Origin: Actinocorallia sp. API 0066
GTDB lineage: Bacteria > Actinomycetota > Actinomycetes > Streptosporangiales > Streptosporangiaceae
Direction of reading: 5' to 3'
NCBI RefSeq assembly: GCF_020991275.1
Contig: NZ_JAJLQY010000002.1
Span: 434,001 to 498,000, forward strand
DNA: 64,000 bases
Within the stretch, counting starts at the first letter, position 1. Each line of letters begins with the position of its first letter. The notes beneath the pieces are model-generated. The model was not told the origin of the DNA. It saw only the letters and a program-made list of their open reading frames with translations, and ran no database searches. Positions 25,421-31,783 of this stretch are shown here, one piece after another. A program made the translations under genes and the position numbers.

Positions 25421-26032
25421 ATGTCCATCAACGGAGCGGGCACGGCCCGCGCGACCGCCACGGGGCCGTCCGACGAGCACGCCCGCCTCGCCGGGCTGCT
25501 CCTGGCGGGCGGCTGCCTCATCTGGGCGGTAAGCCAGATCGCGAACTTCGAGCGCGAGGAGGACGTCGTCTACGCCTCCGAGCTCATCGGCGGCTGCTTC
25601 TTCATGCTCGGCCTGTTCGTCTTCGCCTCGCTCATCCTCTCCTCGCACGCCGCCGGCGACCGGAAAGGCAAGGCGCTGCCTATCGTCGTCATGGCGCTCG
25701 CCCCGATAGCGATCGCCTCCAGCCTCGGCCAGGCGCCGCACGACAGCTACGCGGACGCGCCTAGCTGGGTGGTGGCCACCGACCCGTCCTGGCCGCTCTC
25801 CCAGCTCTTCATGATCATCTCCGCGATCGCGATCATCCGGGTCGGCAAGTGGAGGGGACCCCTGCGCTTCCTGCCTCTGGGCGGCTCGCTGTGGGTCATC
25901 GTCACCGGCGTGGGGGAGGGCGTCACCGACGGCCAGACCGGCACCTTCATCTTCACCGCCTGGATGCTGGCCACCTACGTCACCGCCGGGGTGCTGCTGC
26001 TCGTCCGGCCGGGAGCGGCGCGCGGCGAGTGA
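25421..26032 (+). CDS. Six-helix integral membrane protein, DUF998-like
   Basis: Protein of 203 residues with about six hydrophobic helices (for example LAGLLLAGGCLIWAVSQIA and GGCFFMLGLFVFASLIL) and short loops. The ATG at 25421 follows GGAGGGAA at the right distance. The layout is reminiscent of DUF998-like membrane proteins, but I do not recognise the family with certainty. It lies between another membrane protein and a CrtI-like oxidoreductase on the same strand. No function can be assigned. Confidence 0.7.
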   Translation: MSINGAGTARATATGPSDEHARLAGLLLAGGCLIWAVSQIANFEREEDVVYASELIGGCFFMLGLFVFASLILSSHAAGDRKGKALPIVVMALAPIAIASSLGQAPHDSYADAPSWVVATDPSWPLSQLFMIISAIAIIRVGKWRGPLRFLPLGGSLWVIVTGVGEGVTDGQTGTFIFTAWMLATYVTAGVLLLVRPGAARGE

Positions 26033-26112
26033 CGTCCGTCGTCCGCCCTCCGCGTGGCGGCCCCCACTCGGGGTAGGCGCCGAAGAGGAGCCTTCGGGGG
26101 AGGGAGCGCACG

Positions 26113-27789
26113 ATGGCGGACGCCGTGGTGATCGGAAGCGGGCCGAACGGGCTTGTCGCGGCGAACGTGCTCGCCTCGGCGGGATGGGACGTCCTGGTGC
26201 TGGAGGCGGCCGCGACGCCGGGGGGAGCGGTCGCCAGCGACCGGGGCGTCCACCCCGACTACGTCAGCGACCTGTGCAGCTCCTTCTATCCGCTCGCCGT
26301 GGCGTCACCCGCGATGCGCGCCCTGGAGCTGGAGAAGCACGGCCTGGAGTGGCGGCACGCGCGGGCCGTCATGGCGCATCCGCTGGCCGATGGCCGCTGC
26401 GCCGTCCTCGAACACGACCCCGAGCGCACCGCCGCGGGCCTGGAGAGGTTCGGCGCAGGGGACGGCGACTCCTGGATGCGCCTGTACGGCCTGTGGAGCG
26501 ACCTCGGAGACGACGTCATGAAGGCGCTCGCCACGCCCTTCCCACCCGTCCGGGCGGGGCTCGGCATGGCCAGGAGGCTGCGCGCGGCGGGCGGCCTGCG
26601 CGCCGCCCGGTTCCTCACCCTCCCGGTGCGCAGGGTCGGCGAGGAGGACTTCACCGGGCCCGGCGGCCCGATGCTGCTCGCCGGGACGGCGCTGCACGCC
26701 GACCTCGCGCCCGAGGCCGCCGGGTCCGGCGCGTTCGGCTGGGTGATGGCGATGCTCGGGCAGCGGTACGGCTGGCCCGCGCCGCTCGGCGGGGCCGGGG
26801 CGCTCACCGACGCGCTGGTGCGGCGGTTCACCGCCCAGGGCGGCACCCTGCGCTGCGGCACCGCGGCCACCAGGATCGTCATCCGCGAGGGCAGGGCCGT
26901 CGGGGTGCTCACCTCCGACGGAGACGCCGTGCGCGCCGCCAGGGCCGTCCTCGCGGATGTCTCGGCGCCCGCCCTGTACAACGGGCTCGTCGGGTGGGAG
27001 CACCTGTCCGCAGGGCTGCGCGACGACCTGCGCCGCTTCCAGTGGGACTACGCGACCTTCAAGGTCGACTGGGCGCTCTCCGGCCCGGTGCCCTGGGCCG
27101 CGCCCGAGACGGCCCGCGCGGGCACCGTCCACCTCGGCGACGACATGGCCGACCTGACCCGCTTCGCCGCCCAGCTCGCGACCGGCCACGTCCCGGACAA
27201 CCCGTTCACGCTGGTCGGCCAGATGACGACGACCGACCCCTCGCGGAGCCCGGCGGGCACGGAATCCCTGTGGGCTTACACGCACGTGCCTCGGTACGTC
27301 GTAGGGGACGCGGGCCCTGCGGGCATCACCGGCGCGTGGGACGAGCGCGACGACCTCGCCATGGCGGCCCGCCTTGAGGAGCGGATCGAGCGGTACGCGC
27401 CGGGTTTCCGCTCCCGCGTCGTCGCGCGCCGGATCCTTTCGCCGCGTGCCCTGGAGCGGCATGACGCGAACCTGTCCCAGGGCGCGCTCAACGGCGGCAC
27501 CGCGGCACTGCACCAGCAGCTCGTCTTCCGTCCCACGCCCGGCCTCGGCCGTCCCGAGACGCCCATCGCGTCGCTCTACCTGGCCTCCGCCTCCGCGCAC
27601 CCGGGCGGCGGCGTGCACGGCGCGTGCGGGGCGAACGCCGCCCGCGCCGCGCTGCGCGCGAGCCACCCCGTGCTGCGGCACGTGCTGCCGCGCCTGAGCC
27701 GGATGCTCACGCCGTCCCGGCCGCCGCGGGCGCCGGTGCCCCCGGCGCCGTCCCGGGAGGCCCGAGAGCGCAGCCACGCGGCGCTCTGA
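26113..27789 (+). CDS. CrtI/PYROXD2-like FAD-dependent oxidoreductase
   Basis: Protein of 558 residues of the phytoene-desaturase-like flavoprotein superfamily. It has VVIGSGPNGLVAANVLASAG for FAD, a VLEAAATPGG continuation, GQRYGWPAPLGGAGALTDAL in the substrate-domain region and GGGVHGACGANAAR near the C-terminus. There are no other carotenoid genes nearby, so this is probably an amine- or polyene-type oxidoreductase of unknown substrate. The ATG at 26113 has GGGGGAGGGAG about 7 nt upstream. Confidence 0.9.
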   Translation: MADAVVIGSGPNGLVAANVLASAGWDVLVLEAAATPGGAVASDRGVHPDYVSDLCSSFYPLAVASPAMRALELEKHGLEWRHARAVMAHPLADGRCAVLEHDPERTAAGLERFGAGDGDSWMRLYGLWSDLGDDVMKALATPFPPVRAGLGMARRLRAAGGLRAARFLTLPVRRVGEEDFTGPGGPMLLAGTALHADLAPEAAGSGAFGWVMAMLGQRYGWPAPLGGAGALTDALVRRFTAQGGTLRCGTAATRIVIREGRAVGVLTSDGDAVRAARAVLADVSAPALYNGLVGWEHLSAGLRDDLRRFQWDYATFKVDWALSGPVPWAAPETARAGTVHLGDDMADLTRFAAQLATGHVPDNPFTLVGQMTTTDPSRSPAGTESLWAYTHVPRYVVGDAGPAGITGAWDERDDLAMAARLEERIERYAPGFRSRVVARRILSPRALERHDANLSQGALNGGTAALHQQLVFRPTPGLGRPETPIASLYLASASAHPGGGVHGACGANAARAALRASHPVLRHVLPRLSRMLTPSRPPRAPVPPAPSREARERSHAAL

Positions 27790-27887
27790 CGGCCCGCCGG
27801 TCACACCGCGCCGCGCCGCGCGCGGAACTTTCACTATGTGCATTTATGTTGCCGTGGGCGAATTTATTCCTAGATAAGTGTTCAGTT

Positions 27888-27915
27888 TTGACCAAAGAGT
27901 CGCTTGCGTTACGAT
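27888..27915 (+). promoter_or_regulatory. Housekeeping-type promoter of the roadblock operon
   Basis: TTGACC (27888-27893) and TACGAT (27910-27915) are separated by 16 bp, matching a vegetative sigma consensus (TTGACN/TANNNT). They lie in an AT-rich island, about 84 bp upstream of the ATG at 27999. Confidence 0.6.
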
Positions 27916-27998
27916 CCGGGCATCCAGCGAATCTTTCCGTCGGTCGAAGCACCCGGTCGGCCTCTTTTCGCGCGTCTTCGTCCACGAGGGGGAACCCA

Positions 27999-28370
27999 AT
28001 GAGCCTGACCATCGACACCGCGCTCAAGGAGGTCCAGGCCATCGAGGGCTTCCTCGGCGCCTCGCTCGTCGACTACGAGAGCGGCATGCCGCTGGGCATC
28101 GTCTCCTCCGACCCCGAGTTCGACCTGGACGTCGCCGCCGCCGTCACCACCGACATCGTCCGCGCCCAGGTCAAGGCGTTCCGGGCGCTGGAGGTCGAGG
28201 ACGCCATCGAGGACATCCTCATCTCCCTGACGAACCAGTACCACATCATCCGGGTGGTGGACAGGGAGGCCGACCGGCTCTTCCTCTACGTAGCGCTGGA
28301 CCGCGAACGCGCCAACCTCGGCCTCGCCCGCATCACCCTGCGCAAGATCGAGCGCGAGCTGGCCGTCTGA
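27999..28370 (+). CDS. Roadblock/LC7-domain protein 1
   Basis: Protein of 123 residues beginning MSLTIDTALKEVQAIEGFLG, with the roadblock/LC7 fold: GASLVDYESGMPLG, then two strands ending LFLYVALDRERANLG. Roadblock proteins in actinobacteria usually partner small GTPases in conservons (cvn operons). Here the neighbours are a second roadblock protein and a DUF4388 protein, with no GTPase, DUF742 protein or sensor kinase nearby. The start follows GAGGGGGAA. The likely role is scaffolding or signalling at the membrane, with unknown partner. Confidence 0.88.
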   Translation: MSLTIDTALKEVQAIEGFLGASLVDYESGMPLGIVSSDPEFDLDVAAAVTTDIVRAQVKAFRALEVEDAIEDILISLTNQYHIIRVVDREADRLFLYVALDRERANLGLARITLRKIERELAV

Positions 28371-28398
28371 CCGGGCCGCGAACGGACCGGGGCCGCAG

Positions 28399-28764
28399 AT
28401 GAACAAGGAAGCAGTGCTCGCCGAGCTCACCGACCTGCGCAAGGAGGTTCCGGGCGTCACCGAGAGCGCCACCGCCTCGGTGGACGGCATGCTCATCGCC
28501 TCCGACACCGACCAGGCGCGGCCCGACGTGCTGGCCGCCCTCGCCGCGACCACCCTCGGGCTCGGCAAGAGCACCGGACACGAGGTCGGCATGGGCGAGC
28601 TGCGCGAAGTCGTCACCAGGTGCGCCGGAGGACACATCGTCGTCTACGCGGTGGGGAAGAAGGCCCTGCTTGTGGTGCTCGGAGACGAGGGCCTGGACGT
28701 GGGCCGCCTGCACGTGCGCTCCCGCACCACGGTGGCGCACCTGGTGGACCTCCTGGACCAGTGA
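28399..28764 (+). CDS. Roadblock/LC7-domain protein 2
   Basis: Protein of 121 residues with the canonical roadblock opening of actinobacterial conservon proteins (ELTDLRKEVPGVTESATASV and DGMLIASDT). It continues with LAALAATTLGLGKSTGHEVG and a hydrophobic GKKALLVVLGDEGLDVGRL strand pair. It is more conservon-like than the preceding protein. It starts 28 bp after roadblock 1 and ends 4 bp before the DUF4388 gene, so the three genes form an operon. Confidence 0.9.
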   Translation: MNKEAVLAELTDLRKEVPGVTESATASVDGMLIASDTDQARPDVLAALAATTLGLGKSTGHEVGMGELREVVTRCAGGHIVVYAVGKKALLVVLGDEGLDVGRLHVRSRTTVAHLVDLLDQ

Positions 28765-28768
28765 CGCC

Positions 28769-29569
28769 ATGACCGACACCCCAGAACCCGGCCAGGGCCG
28801 CCCGTCCGGGGTGCTGCTCGCCAGCATCGAACGGCGCGCCAAGGACGGCTTCACAGGCACACTGCGCGCCGAAGGCCCCCTGTCCGGGGAGGTCGTGCTC
28901 GCGGGCGGCAGGGTGGTGGCCGCCGCGACGCCCGGCGCGCCGGGGGTCGAGCCGCTGCTGCTGCGCTCGGGCCGCGTCAGCGACGAGGCGTGGTCCGCCG
29001 CGTTCGCGGAGGGCGCGCCGCACGGCAGGCTCGCCGAGGCGCTCGTGCGCAGGGGCGTCCTGGGGGCGGTGGACGTCGAGGTCCTCGCGCTGACCGCCCT
29101 CGCCGACGCCGTCTTCGCGCTCGCCCTACGCGGCGTGCACACCTGCACCGTGATGCCCGCGAAGCCGGACGCCCCAGGGCCGCCGCTCCCGGCCGACCCG
29201 GGGCTCGACGGCGAACGGCTCATCAAGGAGACGACACGGAGGCTCGGCGCCGCGGCGCGTTGGCAGGAACTCGGGCTTACCGCGTCCGTCTTCCTCGTGC
29301 GCACCTCGAACGGGCTGCCCTCCGACCCGCTGCTCGCCGCCGTCAACGGCCGCCGCACCGCGCGTGACCTCGCCTTCGCCCTGGGCCGCGGCCTGTTCGC
29401 CACGATGTGGTCGCTCACCGACCTCATGGAGGCGGGCGCCGTCACCACCGCCGAGTCCGCCTCCGAACCCTCCGCACACGTCGTCCTGGAAACCCCGGAC
29501 GGCCTGCCCAAACGCCTACGCGGCGCAAGCGACATCGTCCGAGTCCTCCCCTTCCGCCCCGACCGCTAG
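28769..29569 (+). CDS. DUF4388-like protein, third gene of the roadblock operon
   Basis: Protein of 266 residues. Residues 11-95 resemble a DUF4388 (PATAN-like) domain: GVLLASIERRAKDGFTGTLRA with GEVVLAGGRVVAAATPG. The C-terminal region (FLVRTSNGLPSDPLLAAVNGRRTARDLAFALGRGLFATMWSLTDLMEAGAV in part) resembles a winged-helix/PqqD-like module seen in DUF4388 proteins. It starts 4 bp after the second roadblock gene. DUF4388 proteins often act in two-component or motility signalling; here the role is inferred only from the roadblock neighbours. Confidence 0.75.
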   Translation: MTDTPEPGQGRPSGVLLASIERRAKDGFTGTLRAEGPLSGEVVLAGGRVVAAATPGAPGVEPLLLRSGRVSDEAWSAAFAEGAPHGRLAEALVRRGVLGAVDVEVLALTALADAVFALALRGVHTCTVMPAKPDAPGPPLPADPGLDGERLIKETTRRLGAAARWQELGLTASVFLVRTSNGLPSDPLLAAVNGRRTARDLAFALGRGLFATMWSLTDLMEAGAVTTAESASEPSAHVVLETPDGLPKRLRGASDIVRVLPFRPDR

Positions 29570-29665
29570 CCGCCGCCCGGTCGCCGCGATCTTGGGGGAC
29601 ACCGGGTGTTCGTGGGTGGTGCACGCCGTGTTGGGGCGGTGGTGGCGGCGGGCGCCTAGTTTCCG

Positions 29666-29690
29666 GGACAACCGATCTGGGAGGTTGTCC
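29666..29690 (+). promoter_or_regulatory. Inverted repeat enclosing the GDPD ribosome-binding site
   Basis: GGACAACC (29666-29673) pairs perfectly with GGTTGTCC (29683-29690). The Shine-Dalgarno GGGAGG (29679-29684) lies in the loop and 3' arm, and the ATG follows at once. It may act as an RNA hairpin or a protein operator. Confidence 0.45.
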
Positions 29691-30788
29691 ATGTTGGGAA
29701 CGCGGACTCTCGTCGCCGGAGTGGGCGCGGGCGTCGTCGCCGCGTCGGTGGCGCTGGTGGCGGCGGGGCAGACGGCCGCCGCCGCGCCGGGGAAGGTCAG
29801 GGCGGAGCCGATCGTCGTCGCGCACCGGGGCGCCAGCGCCTACCGCCCCGAGCACACGCTCGCCGCCTACGAGCTCGCCATCAGACAGGGCGCTGACTAC
29901 ATCGAGCCGGACCTCGTGCCGACCAAGGACGGCGTGCTCGTCGCGCGGCACGAGAACGCGCTGGGCGGCACCACCGACGTCGCCGACCGGCCCGAGTTCG
30001 CCGCGCTGAGGAAGACCAAGACGATCGACGGCTTCACCACGACCGACTGGTTCACCGAGGACTTCACGTTCGCCCAGCTCCGGACGCTGCGGGCCAAGGA
30101 GCGCATCCCGGCGACCCGTCCCGCGAACCAGGCGTTCGACGGCCAGGAGCGCATCCCGACGTTCGACGAGGTCGTCCGGCTGGCCAAGAAGCACGGCGTG
30201 GGCGTGTACCCCGAGACCAAGCACCCCACCTACTTCGCGTCGATCGGGCTGCCCTTCGAGAAGCCGCTACTGAAGACGCTGAAGGACCACGGGCTTACGA
30301 AGCGCAACTCCAAGGTGTTCATCCAGTCGTTCGAGCCGGGCATCCTCCAGCGGCTCGACCGGCAGACCGACGTCCGCCTCGTGCTGCTGCTCAACGGTTC
30401 AGGGCAGCCGTACGACTTCACCGTCTCCGGCGACAAGCGCACCTACGCCGACCTCGCGACCCGCGACGGCCTGCGCTGGACGGCGCGGTTCGCCGACGGC
30501 ATCGGCCCCGCGACGAGCTGGATCATCCCGCTCGACGCGCAGGGCCGGACCCGTCCGGCGACCACGCTCGTCAAGGACGCGCACCGCGCCGGGCTCACCG
30601 TCGTGCCGTGGACGTTCCGCCCCGAGAACAGCTTCCTGCCCGCCGACTTCCGCGCCGGGAACCCGGACTCGCCGGTGTTCGCGCGCGCCCAGGGCGACGC
30701 CGCGGGCTGGCTGCGGCTGCTGCTCGCCCAGGGCATCGACGGCATCTTCGCGGACGACCCGGCGTTGGCCACGGCGATCGTCGACTGA
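29691..30788 (+). CDS. Secreted glycerophosphodiester phosphodiesterase
   Basis: Protein of 365 residues with a Sec-type signal peptide (residues 1-32, ending QTAAAA). The GlpQ-type GDPD TIM barrel has catalytic VAHRGASAYRPEHT (His45, Arg46), metal ligands in DYIEPDLVPTKDG (Glu72, Asp74) and His87 in ARHENA. It hydrolyses glycerophosphodiesters to glycerol-3-phosphate and an alcohol, outside the membrane. The family's GlpQ branch carries an insertion after the His, visible here as LGGTTDVADRPEFA. A stem enclosing the ribosome-binding site precedes the start. Confidence 0.94.
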   Translation: MLGTRTLVAGVGAGVVAASVALVAAGQTAAAAPGKVRAEPIVVAHRGASAYRPEHTLAAYELAIRQGADYIEPDLVPTKDGVLVARHENALGGTTDVADRPEFAALRKTKTIDGFTTTDWFTEDFTFAQLRTLRAKERIPATRPANQAFDGQERIPTFDEVVRLAKKHGVGVYPETKHPTYFASIGLPFEKPLLKTLKDHGLTKRNSKVFIQSFEPGILQRLDRQTDVRLVLLLNGSGQPYDFTVSGDKRTYADLATRDGLRWTARFADGIGPATSWIIPLDAQGRTRPATTLVKDAHRAGLTVVPWTFRPENSFLPADFRAGNPDSPVFARAQGDAAGWLRLLLAQGIDGIFADDPALATAIVD

Positions 30789-30877
30789 GTTATCCACAGG
30801 TGGGACCAAGGGCCGTCGACGGCGGGGTCATCTCGATCTAGGTTGGGGTGAGGCCGCCGGACGCTGGAGGGATGCCC

Positions 30878-31783
30878 GTGGCGCGGGAAGCGATAAGAAC
30901 CGAGGGGTTGACCAAGCGCTTCGGCGCGGTCACCGCGCTGGACGGGCTCGACCTTGAGGTCCGCCGCGGCGAGATCTTCGGGTTCCTGGGGCCGAACGGG
31001 GCTGGGAAAACTACCGCGATCAGATTGCTGCTCGGGCTGATGCGGCCTACCGCGGGGCGGGCGTGGATCCTTGGGACGCCCGTCTCCGACGTCGCGAAGG
31101 TGCACCGGCACATCGGGTACGTGCCGGGTGAGGTGTCGGTGTGGCCGCAGCTCACCGGGATGGAGGTGCTCACCTACCTGGGGCGGCTGCACGGCCAGGT
31201 GGACACCGCCTACCGGGACGAGCTCATCGAACGGCTCAGGCTCGATCCGAGCGTCAGGGCCCGCGCCTACTCCAAGGGCAACCGGCAGAAGGTGGCGCTG
31301 GTCGCCGCCCTCATGACCCGGCCGGACGTGCTGCTCCTGGACGAGCCGACCTCCGGCCTCGACCCGCTGATGGAGGCCGAGTTCCAGACGCTCGTCCGGG
31401 AGGCCGTCGCGCGCGGGCAGACGGTGTTCCTGTCCTCGCACCTGCTGGACGAGGTGGAGGACCTGTGCGAGCGCGTCGCGATCCTGCGCGCGGGCCGCCT
31501 GGTGGAGGTCGCCGAGCTGGCGTCGCTGCGCGCGATGAGCACGAGCGTCTTCGAGGCGACCTACGAGGGCCCGCCACCGGAGCTGACGAACCTGCCGGGC
31601 GTCACGTCCATCGAGGTGAACGACGGGGTGCTGCGGGTGACGGTCACGGGGCCGCCGGGCCCGACCCTGGAACGGCTCGCCTCCGCAGGTCCGACGCGGC
31701 TGCGCACCCACGAGCCCAGCCTGGAGGAGGTGTTCCTCACCTACTACCGGGAGGACGCGGCTGGGGAGGAGGCGGCACGGTGA
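30878..31783 (+). CDS. ABC transporter ATP-binding protein
   Basis: Protein of 301 residues with Walker A GPNGAGKTT, signature YSKGNRQKVAL (a variant of LSGGQ), Walker B LLLDEPTSGLDP and H-loop SSHLLDE. This is a drug/antibiotic-type exporter ATPase. The GTG at 30878 is chosen because GGAGG at 30866-30870 sits 7 nt before it; the in-frame ATG at 30872 is too close to that box and the GTG at 30848 lacks one. Its stop overlaps the permease start (GTGA). It energises the exporter encoded at 31780. Confidence 0.9.
   Translation: MAREAIRTEGLTKRFGAVTALDGLDLEVRRGEIFGFLGPNGAGKTTAIRLLLGLMRPTAGRAWILGTPVSDVAKVHRHIGYVPGEVSVWPQLTGMEVLTYLGRLHGQVDTAYRDELIERLRLDPSVRARAYSKGNRQKVALVAALMTRPDVLLLDEPTSGLDPLMEAEFQTLVREAVARGQTVFLSSHLLDEVEDLCERVAILRAGRLVEVAELASLRAMSTSVFEATYEGPPPELTNLPGVTSIEVNDGVLRVTVTGPPGPTLERLASAGPTRLRTHEPSLEEVFLTYYREDAAGEEAAR

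Noticed and set aside
30790-30798. TTATCCACA, a perfect DnaA-box-like 9-mer
   Set aside because: It is isolated just after the GDPD gene; there is no cluster of boxes, dnaA/dnaN gene or AT-rich unwinding region, so it is not an origin.
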